Source of the DNA: JACPYM01 sp963699175
GTDB taxonomy: Bacteria > Acidobacteriota > Blastocatellia > RBC074
Direction: 5' to 3'
Length of the DNA stretch: 64,000 bases
Assembly (NCBI GenBank): GCA_963699175.1
Contig: OY969418.1
Span: 8,246,001-8,310,000 of the forward strand
The notes below the pieces were generated by a model. That model saw nothing but the letters and a program-made list of their open reading frames with translations, had not been told where the DNA came from and did no database searches. Position numbers and translations under genes: made by a program. Position 1 is the first letter of the stretch. Each line of letters starts with the position of its first letter. Of the stretch, positions 27,432 to 36,912 are shown in pieces.

Positions 27432-28879
27432 AAGTGAAGCTGATACTGCCAGCCTTAACCGAGGCGAAAAGTCCGTTCTGGCGTCCGATCAAATATTCGC
27501 TCTTCCCGCCGCTCGGGCTGGCCACACTGGCTGGCTACTTGCACGAAGAGGACGAGATTGTCTTGCAAGACGAACACGTGGAAACACTCGACCTGGATGA
27601 CGAGCCGGAATTGGTCGTCATTCAGGTCTACATCACGTCGGCCAAACGCGCCTACGCGCTCGCCGATCATTATCGTCGTCGTGGCGCCTACGTTTGCCTG
27701 GGCGGGTTGCACGTCACCTCCTTGCCCGATGAAGCGGCGCAGCACGCGGATACGATCTTTCTGGGGCCGGGCGAAGATACGTGGCCGCAATTCCTGGCCG
27801 ACTATCGCGCCAGGCAAGCGCGCAAGTGTTATCGCTCGCAACTACGCACGCTGGCAGGCTTGCCGCGCATTCGCCGCGACCTCATCAAACGCCGGCTTTA
27901 CCTTGTGCCCAACTCCATCGTCGTTTCGCGCGGCTGTCCACATACCTGCGATTTCTGCTACAAGGAGGCTTTCTTCGCGGGTGGCAAATCGTTTTATGTG
28001 CAAACGGTGGATGATGCGTTGGCAGAGATCGAACGCTTGCCGGGGCGTCATCTCTATTTCCTCGACGATCATCTCTTCGGCAATCCGCGCTTTGCAACGG
28101 CGCTGTTTGACGGCATGCGCGGGATGGGGCGGTTGTGGCAGGCGGCAGGCACAGTCAAATCGGTGCTGGAACCGCACCTGCTCGAAAAGGCTGTGGCGAG
28201 TGGCTTGCGCAGCTTGTTCGTCGGTTTTGAGACACTCAATCCACACAACCTGCGCGAGCAGCACAAGTATCAGAATCTCAATCGGGATTACACCGCCGCC
28301 ATCCGCCGCTTGCACGATCAAGGAGTGATGATCAACGGCAGCTTCGTTTTTGGCATGGACGAAGATGACGAGACGGTTTTTGCGCGCACGGTAGATTGGG
28401 CGATTGAGCAGGGCATTGAAACGGCCACCTTCCACATCCTCACACCCTATCCCGACACGGCTTTGTATAAACGCATGCAGGCGCAGAGGCGTATTACCTG
28501 TGATGACTGGGAGCTTTACGACACACGCCACGTCGTCTTTCAGCCGCAGAAATTGACTCCCGCTGCGCTGGAGGCGGGTTACTGGCGGGCCTATCGCGAT
28601 TTCTATCGGTGGAGCGCCATTTGTCGAGGCGCGTGGGCGAAGACAGATTGGACGGGGCGCTTGCGGCATCTGGGTTATGCGGCGGGCTGGAAGAAGTTCG
28701 AGCCGCTGTGGGATTGGGTGATTCGCGCGCGCCGTGCTGGGCGAATGCTACCGATGTTGGAATTGATCTTGAGCGGCTTCGGTCAGCACGATTCGAATGC
28801 CAGACTTGAGCAGCCGAATAGCGAGCAAAACCGAGTCATAAACTTGCCAGTATTGGCCGAGCCACACAGTGAGATGTAG
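27428..28879 (+). CDS. B12-binding-domain radical SAM protein
   Basis: A 483-aa radical SAM enzyme with an N-terminal cobalamin-binding-like domain (residues ~1-150: FPPLGLATLAGYLHEED...YVCLGGLHVTSLPDEA). The [4Fe-4S] motif is CPHTCDFC (CxxxCxxC) near residue 172, followed by LYFLDDHLFGNPRFATALF, SLFVGFETLNPHNLREQHKY and FHILTPYPDTALYKRM, typical of the HopR/Mg-protoporphyrin-cyclase-like class. ATG 27428 is set by AAGGAGG a few bases upstream; a longer frame from 27356 overlaps the previous gene. The substrate is unknown. Confidence 0.87.
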   Translation: MKVKLILPALTEAKSPFWRPIKYSLFPPLGLATLAGYLHEEDEIVLQDEHVETLDLDDEPELVVIQVYITSAKRAYALADHYRRRGAYVCLGGLHVTSLPDEAAQHADTIFLGPGEDTWPQFLADYRARQARKCYRSQLRTLAGLPRIRRDLIKRRLYLVPNSIVVSRGCPHTCDFCYKEAFFAGGKSFYVQTVDDALAEIERLPGRHLYFLDDHLFGNPRFATALFDGMRGMGRLWQAAGTVKSVLEPHLLEKAVASGLRSLFVGFETLNPHNLREQHKYQNLNRDYTAAIRRLHDQGVMINGSFVFGMDEDDETVFARTVDWAIEQGIETATFHILTPYPDTALYKRMQAQRRITCDDWELYDTRHVVFQPQKLTPAALEAGYWRAYRDFYRWSAICRGAWAKTDWTGRLRHLGYAAGWKKFEPLWDWVIRARRAGRMLPMLELILSGFGQHDSNARLEQPNSEQNRVINLPVLAEPHSEM

Positions 28880-28900
28880 CCCAGCTATCCGTGTTCGACT

Positions 28901-31523
28901 TCAAAAGCTAAAGCGCGTTCCGGTTTCAATCCGGCGTCCGGGCATTGCCGCTGTTGCATGACCGAAGAACGGCGATGTTTGTACGCCAGAAAAGGCAACC
29001 TGGTTGGCGTGATTGAGTAGGTTGCTTGCCTGAATGAAAAACTCGGTGCGAAAACGTTTTGAGTTGCTGCCCGGCATCGAAGGCATCGAGCCAAGCATAT
29101 CGCTCGCATTGCTGTCACCGCGCATAATGCGCACAACTGGGCCACCGCCCCCGCCGCTGGCTTCACGCACTTTGCCAAAGCCAAAACCCCAAGCGAGTCG
29201 CGTACTCAATTCCACGCGGCCTGCGCCACGCGCGCTGTTGCGTGTCACGCCAACGGGCCGGTCGTTGACGATGCTGTCGCCGTTATTATCAAAGCCGGTC
29301 AGGATGTTGTATGGCGCGGCGGAGTTGGCTTGAAAGCTCGTGCCCACGCGCAGCCCTTTGGGCAGCGTGAAATTGGACATGACAAACAAACGGTGCCGCG
29401 TGTCACCGAGAGACGGGCCGCGCTCTCCGCGCAGATCGAAATTGTTGGCAGGCAGACCAAGCGAGCTATCTGTCTCGTTGGTCGCCTTCGATAACATATA
29501 GTTGGCGGCCACGAAGAATTTCCCCATCTTCATCCAGTTAACATTGATCAACGCCGCGTTTAGCGAAGAGTTGGCGCTGCCTTCGATCTGCGTGATGTTG
29601 CCTGCGAGCGGATCGGGTCGCCCCAAGCCGGACACGGGCGCGTTGATATTGCGCCCCCGCAGCACATGCACGCCACGTTGATGAATGTATTGCGACATCA
29701 GCCGCACGCCCTGCTTCAACTCACGCTCCATTCCGAAAGAGAACATTTCCGTCACCGGCATCTGTAAATGTGAATCAACTTGCACGCGGCTCGCCGGCAG
29801 GGTGATGGGTTGCCCACAAGCCAATGGATTTGGGAAGCATGGCTGTTGAACAATCAAGTCGCGTTGTTGTTGACCGTTGACACGCAAGGCTTGTTCGAGC
29901 GTCTCCGCGCCGAACCAGTTATAAAAGATACCAGCGCCGGCGCGGAACGTCGTCTTGCCGTTTTTGAAGGGCGACCAGGCCAGCCCGAAGCGCGGCGCAA
30001 AATTGTTGCCGTCACCTAAATTGGTCTGCCATTCGTGGCGCACACCAATGTTCAAGCTCAAGCTTTTACGCACGCGCCAATCGTCCTGCACATACCAGCC
30101 GAGTTGATATTGATTGAAGTCGAGTTGGCCTACGCCAGTGCGTCGCGTGTAGGTCGTCGGCTTACCGGCTTGATAGGCGGCAAGGCTGGAGAAGAGGAAT
30201 GTGCCGTTGAAGTTACGTTCTTCATTGCTGCTGTAATGCGCGGTTTCGAGTTGTAAACCGGTGCGCAGCGAATGCTTGCTAAAGGCGAGGTCAATGTTGT
30301 CTGCCAACTCTGAATCGCGCACGCGCCGTTGACTGTTGAGCTGTGCGCCGCCGCTGGTAAAAGCATTGAGCACCTGAATCGTCGTGTCATTGAAGAGCGA
30401 GTGTTGTTCAACCGACTGCCAACGCAACTGAAATCTGATTTCGTTCAAAAGCTTTTTGCCGAGCGTGCCCGAATCGGCCAGTCGCAACAGATGCTCGGTC
30501 GAGTTTGTGTTGAAAGCGCGCGACGGCAAATCGTAATTGCCAACACCCAGATTGTCTTGTCGCCGCGCGTTGCGTTGGTACTCGCCGAGCAAAGTGTGAG
30601 TCTTCGTCAGCATGTGTTCGACGCGGCTCGTCAGGTTTAAGGTGCGCCAGGGTTGGCGCGCAACGTCATTGACAGTGGAAGTGGGAAACGCCGCCAGGAT
30701 CGTCTTGGCCTCGTAAGAATTCACGCCGTCCGCCGACAGGAAGAGCGACGTATGCTTGCGCCAGAGTGGCCCGCTTAATTCAAAGCCGAAGCGCCGATTC
30801 TGTTCCGGCGCGCGAAACGGCGCGAAGGCATTGCGCGCGTTCAACGCTTCGTCACGAAAGCCCACATTCAAACTACCGTGCCAGTTGTTCAGGCCCGGTT
30901 TGGTCAAGATGTCCACGCCGATCATGCTCGGCATCATGATTCTCGGCGGCATAAGGATTCATGCGAAAGCGAATTTCACGAATCTGCGATTTGGGCGGCA
31001 GCTTGCCACCGCGAAAACCATTGACGCGGAAGGTCGCGCCGGGGCCGGCCATATCACGGATGGCCCGCTCGAACTCTTCGGGATCATCGGGCAGTTGTGC
31101 GATCTGCTCCGCGGTCAAGACAGTCGTAAAGGCGCGCCCGCGCGGGTCTAGATTGGCTTCAAGTTTGTCTTGCTCGACGTTGAGGACTTCCTGTACCTCG
31201 GCAAGCTCCAATTTGATCTCGATTTGCTGTTCGCCGGAGCGCAAGGGATAGTCATTGAGCGCGAGCGGTGCGAAACCATCCGCTGCCACTTCAACTTGAT
31301 ATTTGCCGGGCGCGAGCCGGTTGAATGAGGTTGTGCCGCGTTCATCAGTCCGTTGCGTGCGCGTGGGTTTGCTAAGCGTGATTCTCACATTGGGGATGGC
31401 CGCGCCCGCCGGGTCAACCACGCTGATGCGCAGACTTGCTTCGTTTGGCTTTTTGTTTTGCGCTAACGTTGGATTGAAAACTAGAAGAGTGATGAGCAAC
31501 AAGCTCCACCAGTGAATTCGCAT
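28901..31523 (-). pseudogene. Oar-like TonB-dependent receptor, frameshifted
   Basis: Two overlapping frames make one receptor. The upstream frame (31523 to ~30930) has a signal peptide (WWSLLLITLLVFNPTLAQ), a carboxypeptidase-regulatory-like domain (SLRISVVDPAGAAIPNVRIT...LAPGKYQVEVAADGF) and a plug start (VLTAEQIAQLPDDPEEFERAIR, EIRFRMNPYAAENHDA). The downstream frame (~30930 to 28901) continues MIGVDILTKPGLNNWHGSLNVGF and the barrel to its aromatic end RRIETGTRFSF. The join needs removal of one base near 30925-30932. A total of ~870 residues would be normal for the family. Either a real inactivating insertion or a sequencing error. Confidence 0.85.
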
Positions 31524-31578
31524 CTTAACCTCTCATCATTGCTGCTGTGCCGGTTTGTTTGGCAAATTGTCGCGCTCG

Positions 31579-32481
31579 CTATTTCTTGGCAAACTTCTCA
31601 GGTTTGAGTGGCGGGTTCAGCTTGAACTTCGTCAGCTCCAACTCTTCAGTAACTTCGTCATTGATGCCTCTGGTGATGCGGTGCGGGAAAGCGATGCCGC
31701 CTTCTTCGTTGTAATCGCTGAAGCGCATCTGGAATTCGACGGGCGGCTGGGCGGCGGCTTGCGCCTCGGCCTCTTTGATCCGCTTCTGCAACTCTTCTTC
31801 GGTGGGCGGGCCGCCAGCGTTGTTCACCACGACTCGCGGTCGGCGGCCTTGATAAGTGACCATCAACACGCGATGCGTCTTTTGATCCAGGAAGAGGCGC
31901 GACGTGCTGCCATTCGCGCTTTTGACATCGAGCACATCGGCTTTGCCATCCGGCGCTTCGGCTTCGCCCGCATAATTGAAGGTGGCGCTGGCAGAGGCTG
32001 GCGCGGTCAGCAAGAAGCCGAGCCAGAAGCGCATGATGTCTGCGCGCACCGACTGTCTGGCCAGCTCTTGGCCTTGAGGCGTATTGGCGCCGGGGCGACG
32101 AATGACAATGTTCGCGCCACCGCCGTGGCCAGTGTTTTGATCTGACCAGACTTCCGCACCATTGAGCACATCGGTGACAGTCATCTCTACGCCAGGCATG
32201 GGCGACAATGTCTCGATCTTCATTGTGTGATCGGGCAAGAGGATGTCGAATTGTACTTCGCCGCTCATATCGCGGTCGCCCATCACGCGGCGCATTTTGC
32301 CGTTGATCGTGAGGCTTTGCAGGGCTTTCAACTTCGCCTCACTGCCGAGCGCCTGGCGCGCTTGCGCCAGGATGGCCTGCGCTTTGGCCGCTGTGTCCTG
32401 GTTGGCCGAAACTTGATTTTGCGCGAGCAGCAGGCTGGTGGTAGACAGAGCCAGTGCGAGCGAAAGCGTTAATAGTCGCAT
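31579..32481 (-). CDS. secreted LolA/LppX-like hypothetical protein
   Basis: A 300-aa exported protein. ATG 32481 is preferred because GGAGGAGAAAGTTTT precedes it and a signal peptide follows directly (MRLLTLSLALALSTTSLLLAQ). The mature part resembles outer-membrane lipoprotein-sorting-like folds: AILAQARQALGSEAKLKALQ, then MSGEVQFDILLPDHTMKIET and SRLFLDQKTHRVLMVTYQGR. A helical Gln/Ala insert (EEELQKRIKEAEAQAAAQ) and a beta-rich end follow. It shares its orientation with the frameshifted receptor downstream, a common pairing in acidobacteria. Function is unknown. Confidence 0.7.
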   Translation of the reverse strand: MRLLTLSLALALSTTSLLLAQNQVSANQDTAAKAQAILAQARQALGSEAKLKALQSLTINGKMRRVMGDRDMSGEVQFDILLPDHTMKIETLSPMPGVEMTVTDVLNGAEVWSDQNTGHGGGANIVIRRPGANTPQGQELARQSVRADIMRFWLGFLLTAPASASATFNYAGEAEAPDGKADVLDVKSANGSTSRLFLDQKTHRVLMVTYQGRRPRVVVNNAGGPPTEEELQKRIKEAEAQAAAQPPVEFQMRFSDYNEEGGIAFPHRITRGINDEVTEELELTKFKLNPPLKPEKFAKK

Positions 32482-32507
32482 AAAACTTTCTCCTCCGAAT
32501 AAATGTC

Positions 32508-32586
32508 CGCCAAGCTGCCAGGGCTTGTCGGTGATTCTGGGTCGCGCCAAACCGGAAGCTCGCGCCAAGCTCTGGCAGCTTGTCGG
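32508..32586. repeat. degenerate paired palindromes in leader
   Basis: CCGCCAAGCTGCCAGGGCTT and CAAGCTCTGGCAGCTTGTCG at 32508-32531 and 32563-32586 are diverged, inverted relatives of the palindromes at 5493-5572. They again lie just upstream (about 27 bp) of a minus-strand gene whose ribosome site reads GAGGAGAA. Confidence 0.65.
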
Positions 32587-32665
32587 GCGATTGCGCGCCG
32601 ATCGAATATGGCTTGTGAGCCGAGCGTATCATCGCTGAAAGCGCACGCTGATTGGTTAAGCTGCG

Positions 32666-32692
32666 GCAAAGAGTTTGTTAAGGATGTAAAAT
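32666..32692 (+). other. putative attL core
   Basis: GCAAAGAGTTTGTTAAGGAT followed by GTAAAAT. It matches 54990-55018 in direct orientation except for two extra T residues in the right copy. No tRNA gene overlaps; the target appears to be an intergenic region. Confidence 0.65.
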
Positions 32693-32793
32693 CTCATTGG
32701 GTCTTCTCAGTTCCATTCAGACCCCGAAATGCAGATACTTAGCGCGGGTTGAAGGCTTGCCAGGTCGCGCGAATTCCCAATAGAACCGGAGAG

Positions 32794-32837
32794 TTTGGCG
32801 CACTATTGGCACACTGACACCTGTAATTTGGCACACT
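32794..32837 (+). other. left arm-type integrase repeats
   Basis: Three 11-bp direct repeats: TTTGGCGCACT (32794-32804), ATTGGCACACT (32805-32815) and TTTGGCACACT (32827-32837). The first two form a 22-bp unit that recurs at 54887-54908 beside the integrase gene with 20 of 22 identities. They are likely recombinase arm sites, or alternatively the actual att repeat. The remainder of the gap 32569-32950 holds no ORF that I can support. Confidence 0.6.
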
Positions 32838-32950
32838 TGATTTAAGTTCGGCTCGCCTCACGCTGGCCTCATGAACCAGCAGACAGCCGCGCAACCTTCA
32901 CGCGGTTGGCGGGCCGGAGACTTTGAAGGGAAAGGTTAGGAAGGTGACCT

Positions 32951-33895
32951 ATGTGGGATCAGGATGAAGATCTGCCCGACATCGAATTCACGTCCGAGAA
33001 TGATGCTGGAGAGCCAGTGGTGCTGAGCATGAAAACAACAAACGCGGAATACCTCGACAAGATAGTTGCTTTCACCGCAGGGTCAGATCAGCGATTCGGA
33101 AAGCTTTATTGCTTCTGGCAGGTGGATTCAGCATTGACCTACGTACGAAGCAAGGGCCGCGAATTGGCAGATGAATTGATTAGACGTTGGAAAGTAAGTG
33201 CATATCCAAATGACCCAAGCAGATCTGAAGGCACGCCAACTGACGAGGAAATAGAGAAACACCTTGATGAAGTGGTAGCTAAAGCTAATGGCGGGCTAGC
33301 TGCCTATGCTGCCGAGGTGTTTCTACAAGCTCAGATCACTCTTGTTGGCAATGTGCTTTTGAAACTCTTCGAAGAGGCAAGTGTAACGGTCAAATCTCCC
33401 TACGAGGAACGGACATTTTTTGTATTCGACAAAAAGTCCAAGGTAGAAATGCGGGAAGATCTAAAACGATTATCCCAGGATTGGCACAACAGAAGGTTGG
33501 GAGTTCGTCGAGGGGGAGACCGGCGGAGCAGAGCCGACCTGGGCCAACTCGGCGACTATTATGATCGCGACCTTGAAGACTGGCGCGAGGCGTTTCGGAT
33601 TTGTCGCGACTGTTTAGCGTCACGCAGCCAGAGTAGAAAAGCCGAGTGGCGGAGTGAGGTTAAACGAGCTTTCCCGGCGTTGCCTGATGACTTAGTTGAG
33701 AGGTTACAACCTATGACTGACTGGCCAGAAAATATATCTGACATATGTCTTGAGCAAGGTGGCGAAGATAAAGCCGAAGACATTGCATTTGAGCGGGCGG
33801 CGCGGTCATGCGGGGCTGAGCCTTACGCTTACAAGTTATCATCCTTGCAGGAGACCTACAGGAAACAGAAGCGACAAAATCAAAGTGCCGTTTGA
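32951..33895 (+). CDS. hypothetical protein, left-edge cargo gene
   Basis: A 314-aa soluble, acidic protein with no recognised domain, starting at ATG 32951 after AGGAAGGTGACCT. Its N-terminus is Asp/Glu-rich (MWDQDEDLPDIEF). The middle is helical (TPTDEEIEKHLDEVVAKANG), followed by an Arg-rich patch (WHNRRLGVRRGGDRRSRADL) and two Cys in RICRDCLASR. Base composition is AT-richer than the flanking chromosome. It is the first gene inside attL, separate from the phage module, the usual position for accessory (for example defence) cargo; that is position-based inference only. Confidence 0.6.
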   Translation: MWDQDEDLPDIEFTSENDAGEPVVLSMKTTNAEYLDKIVAFTAGSDQRFGKLYCFWQVDSALTYVRSKGRELADELIRRWKVSAYPNDPSRSEGTPTDEEIEKHLDEVVAKANGGLAAYAAEVFLQAQITLVGNVLLKLFEEASVTVKSPYEERTFFVFDKKSKVEMREDLKRLSQDWHNRRLGVRRGGDRRSRADLGQLGDYYDRDLEDWREAFRICRDCLASRSQSRKAEWRSEVKRAFPALPDDLVERLQPMTDWPENISDICLEQGGEDKAEDIAFERAARSCGAEPYAYKLSSLQETYRKQKRQNQSAV

Positions 33896-34032
33896 TTTTT
33901 TTGTTTTAGCTCCCCAAGGCAAAAAACCATCTTCTTTGTTGGTTTTGCTGCCAGTCAGTTCTGCTCTGTGTAAGGTAGCACCCGTCAAGCGCGAACCATT
34001 CGCGCAAGTTCTGAAGAAAGGAGATAACAAAC

Positions 34033-34245
34033 TTGATCGAAACGATGCACAAAGTAGAGACCGTGGCTCCACAAGTCCAAATGACGAAGAAAGCTCTTTA
34101 CGACGCCTGCCGGAGGAAACAGTTTCCGCACGTGCGGATCGGCACCCGCATTCGCATACCGGAATCAGCTCTTCGGCGCTGGATCGAAGAACAAACAGCA
34201 AAGGCCATGGGAACGGCTTCAGCAACGGCTGAGGCTGCAACATAA
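34033..34245 (+). CDS. excisionase/helix-turn-helix protein
   Basis: A 70-aa MerR/Xis-type winged-helix protein: TKKALYDACRRKQFPHVRIG, then TRIRIPESALRRWIEEQTAK. This is the compact 'excisionase family' DNA-binding fold used by recombination directionality factors and small phage regulators. TTG 34033 is the likely start because AAAGGAG ends nine bases before it; ATG 34045 is the alternative. It ends in an Ala/Thr-rich tail. It may assist either integrase of the element. Confidence 0.75.
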   Translation: MIETMHKVETVAPQVQMTKKALYDACRRKQFPHVRIGTRIRIPESALRRWIEEQTAKAMGTASATAEAAT

Positions 34246-34344
34246 ACGAAAGGCATTCACGAAGCTATTCAACTTTGCCGCTCAACTTTGGCGAGGAGCG
34301 CGACAAGGAAGACTGCGACGGAATGCCATTCAACCAACCCTTCT

Positions 34345-34385
34345 CAGGAAGGCTGAGCAGAGTTTATCTGCCTCAGCCCTTCCTG
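34345..34385 (+). other. hairpin after excisionase-like gene
   Basis: CAGGAAGGCTGAG (34345-34357) pairs with CTCAGCCCTTCCTG (34372-34385), one base bulged. There is no T tract. It lies in the 160-bp gap before the primase-like fragment and could slow transcription or protect a 3' end. Confidence 0.45.
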
Positions 34386-34405
34386 CCAAATTATCGAGGT
34401 TTCAA

Positions 34406-34927
34406 ATGACTGTCGTAAAATCGAAAGCCGCCGAGTCTGGCAGGACGGTGGCGGACTTTCGGGGAATTCCAGAATTATCGAGCGAGCGAATCTTACCACA
34501 ACCACAGCCGAAGATTCCTGATTTTTTGTCGGCCTTCTTTCCAGATCAGAGCGAGCCAATACATCTGCGCGGCTTCAAGCCACGCCACGCGCCGGACTCT
34601 CCCGACAACCGCCCGCGAAAGCTCGTCACAACTCGGGCCGCCATCACTAACGCCCCCGCGAGTCAGGCCGAATTGAAGGCGCTCAACCAAACACTCGGCG
34701 TGTACTTTGTCGTCAATGCCGGCGGTGATACAGACGATTCAATCACACGCTTCAACGCCTGGTTTGCCGAGTCGGACACGGCCACCATTGAAGACCAGCA
34801 GGGCGCGCTTGGCGGACGTTGCACAACAAGCGGGGGGCTTTCCCCCCGCTTCACCAAGAGTGTGCTGCTCAGCACAACGTTGCGGTTTGCTGCTTTCGTG
34901 GGAAGGAGGTTGAGAAATGCAACCTGA
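34406..34927 (+). CDS. truncated primase-like protein
   Basis: A 173-aa product. Residues ~75-135 (RAAITNAPASQAELKALNQT, then GVYFVVNAGGDTDDSITRFN and AWFAESDTATIEDQQ) look like the N-terminal half of RepB-like phage/plasmid primases, in which a 'FxExDxxxxxxQ' segment follows 'NxGGxxDxxITRxNA'. The usual catalytic remainder is missing: after residue 135 the frame enters a Gly/Arg/Ser sequence containing a perfect G/C hairpin (34828-34851) and ends, overlapping the next start by 11 bp. Probably a deleted or rearranged primase. ATG 34406 follows GAGGTTTCAA. Confidence 0.55.
   Translation: MTVVKSKAAESGRTVADFRGIPELSSERILPQPQPKIPDFLSAFFPDQSEPIHLRGFKPRHAPDSPDNRPRKLVTTRAAITNAPASQAELKALNQTLGVYFVVNAGGDTDDSITRFNAWFAESDTATIEDQQGALGGRCTTSGGLSPRFTKSVLLSTTLRFAAFVGRRLRNAT
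34828..34851. repeat. perfect G/C hairpin
   Basis: AAGCGGGGGG-CTTT-CCCCCCGCTT, a perfect 10-bp stem with a 4-nt loop, inside the 3' part of the truncated primase-like frame and ~65 bp before the replication gene. Not a classical terminator, as no T run follows. Candidate origin hairpin or deletion junction. Confidence 0.65.
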
Positions 34928-36899
34928 GGCCTTCCTTGCACCGACACATATCAAACAGCTTGTCGAGCAATCCGGCATTGACGAGCAAGTCATTCATGAG
35001 CGTGGCTATCGGACAATCGAAAAGGCCACCGAGTTACAGCAGCTTGGCTTCGCCCCCGTTCAAGCTCGCACTGTGCCTGGCCTCCTCATTCCGCAATGGG
35101 GTACGGACGGCGGCAACGGGCGCTATGTCTTCCGTCCTGATCAGCCGCGCGTGGCCGATGCGAAGTCGGCAAATCCCAAAGTCATCAAGTACGAACAGCC
35201 GATAGGTGTGGGCATCCGTCTTGATTGCCCGCCACGCTGCAAAGAGCAACTTAGCAGTCCTGCTATTACTCTTTGGATTACCGAGGGAACGAAGAAAGCA
35301 GACGCAGCAGCTAGTCGTGGGCTTTGTTGCATTGCTCTCAATGGCGTTTATGGCTTCAAGGGTAAGAACATCTTCGGCGGCATCACGGTACTGGCAGACT
35401 TCGACTACATCGCGTTGAAAGAGCGCACCGTTAACATCGTTTTCGATAACGATGTGATGACAAAGAAGGAAGTGAAAGGAGCGCTCGAAAGGCTGGTTGA
35501 GCATTTGCAGCGCAAAGGCGCACTCGTCAATTGCGTTTACCTGCCAGCCGAAAACGGGGAAAAGGTTGGTCTTGATGACTACCTGCTGAGGTATACCGTT
35601 GATGAGCTACAGGCGCTCGTCAGCGCACCGCGTCCGGTAGTTAAAGCAGCTCCTGCCCGGATTGAATTGCTAGACCATGCACCGTTGGTCATTTCGCGCC
35701 CACTGACTTTGTTGCAAGGCCAGGTGTACGCGGCCATCTGGCCCTACATAAAAGTCACGGTCAGTGAGACCAACAATAAAGACGGGGAAGTCATTCGGCA
35801 TAACCCGCCAATAGAGCACAACGAGCAACGGTTGATGATCGTGCGCGGCGATGGCGTAGTGTTCGGCGATAGCAATCATAGCTTTGACGAGCTTGGCCTT
35901 TCCCTTCGCCTGCCTGAAATTCCTACTCCGCAAAAGCTCTGGTCAACTGTCGGAATAAAGCGGTGGCTACGAAGAGAGCGGCCTACGCCAGCAGAGTTGT
36001 TCAACCGGCTGGTTGATGTAGTTAACCGCTTCATTGATTTTGAAAAGTCACTGACCAACCAACGCGGGATGTGTGAACTGGTGGCAGCCTACATTCTCGC
36101 CACGTGGTTCCTGGATGCGTTCAATGTGATTGGCTACATCTGGCCAAATGGCGAACGCGGCAGCGGCAAAACTCAATTGCTGATCCTCCTGAGCGAGCTT
36201 GGCTATCTTGGCCAGTACATTCTTGCGTGCGGAAGCTTTGCCGCTTTACGCGATCTGGCTGACTACGGCGCACTGCTCTGCTTTGACGATGCCGAAAACT
36301 TAAGCGATCCGAAGTCTACAGACCCAGAGAAGCGTACGCTGCTGCTTGCAGGCAACCGGCGCGGCAGCACTGTGCCCATTAAAGAGCAGGCCCCTGACGG
36401 CACCTGGCGCACGCGCCACGTCCAATATTGCCCGCGCTCGTTCAGCGCCATTCGTCTGCCGGACAGCGTGCTCGCCAGCCGAACCATCACGATTCCACTC
36501 ATCCGCAGCGGCGACAAAAGAAGGGCCAACGCCGATCCGCTCGAATACGACCTGTGGCCACACGACCGGCAGACTTTGGTTGACGATCTGTGGGGACTCG
36601 CCACCGCCCGCCTGCACGAATTGCCAGCCTACGAACGCCGCGTCAATACGGAATCCGACTTGACCGGGCGCAATCTGGAGCCGTGGCGCGCTATTCTTGC
36701 TGTTGCCTTGTGGCTCGAAGAAAACGGAGTCAGCGATCTATCAAAGCGCATGCAGCAACTCTCCACGGGCTACCAAACCGAGCGCACCGAATTTGAAAGC
36801 AGCGATTTGACCCGCGTGGTGATTTCCGCCGTTTCCGCCATTTCCGCCGTTTCCGCCGTTTTATCTGAGACCCCCCCTCTCAACCAAGCAAATCACTGA
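34917..36899 (+). CDS. DUF3854/TOPRIM-like replication protein with C-terminal ATPase
   Basis: A 660-aa phage/plasmid-type replication protein. Residues ~100-240 are a DUF3854 TOPRIM-like domain: LWITEGTKKADAAASRGLCC (the E of TOPRIM), VNIVFDNDVMTKKEVKGALE (DxD) and ENGEKVGLDDYLLRY. Residues ~400-560 are a P-loop ATPase resembling DUF3631/helicase domains (Walker A NGERGSGKT, Walker B ALLCFDDAENL, then RSFSAIRLPDSVLASRTITI). The C-terminus encodes a 9-bp repeat (ISAVSAISAVSAV). AAGGAGG precedes ATG 34917. It likely supplies primase- and helicase-related functions for the element. Confidence 0.82.
   Translation: MQPEAFLAPTHIKQLVEQSGIDEQVIHERGYRTIEKATELQQLGFAPVQARTVPGLLIPQWGTDGGNGRYVFRPDQPRVADAKSANPKVIKYEQPIGVGIRLDCPPRCKEQLSSPAITLWITEGTKKADAAASRGLCCIALNGVYGFKGKNIFGGITVLADFDYIALKERTVNIVFDNDVMTKKEVKGALERLVEHLQRKGALVNCVYLPAENGEKVGLDDYLLRYTVDELQALVSAPRPVVKAAPARIELLDHAPLVISRPLTLLQGQVYAAIWPYIKVTVSETNNKDGEVIRHNPPIEHNEQRLMIVRGDGVVFGDSNHSFDELGLSLRLPEIPTPQKLWSTVGIKRWLRRERPTPAELFNRLVDVVNRFIDFEKSLTNQRGMCELVAAYILATWFLDAFNVIGYIWPNGERGSGKTQLLILLSELGYLGQYILACGSFAALRDLADYGALLCFDDAENLSDPKSTDPEKRTLLLAGNRRGSTVPIKEQAPDGTWRTRHVQYCPRSFSAIRLPDSVLASRTITIPLIRSGDKRRANADPLEYDLWPHDRQTLVDDLWGLATARLHELPAYERRVNTESDLTGRNLEPWRAILAVALWLEENGVSDLSKRMQQLSTGYQTERTEFESSDLTRVVISAVSAISAVSAVLSETPPLNQANH
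36822..36860 (+). repeat. 9-bp tandem array (RTTTCCGCC x4)
   Basis: ATTTCCGCC and GTTTCCGCC alternate four times plus GTT at the 3' end of the replication gene. The reverse complement of the same unit is arrayed at 37120-37157 in the next gene, giving two inverted arrays 260 bp apart. Confidence 0.7.
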
Positions 36900-36912
36900 T
36901 AAAGCGAAGGAA

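Noticed and set aside
27558..28669. Long frames overlapping the radical SAM gene in other registers
   Set aside because: The radical SAM frame has CxxxCxxC and family motifs throughout, so the others cannot be coding as well.
34828..34851. Rho-independent terminator at the G/C hairpin
   Set aside because: The hairpin is not followed by a T tract on either strand.
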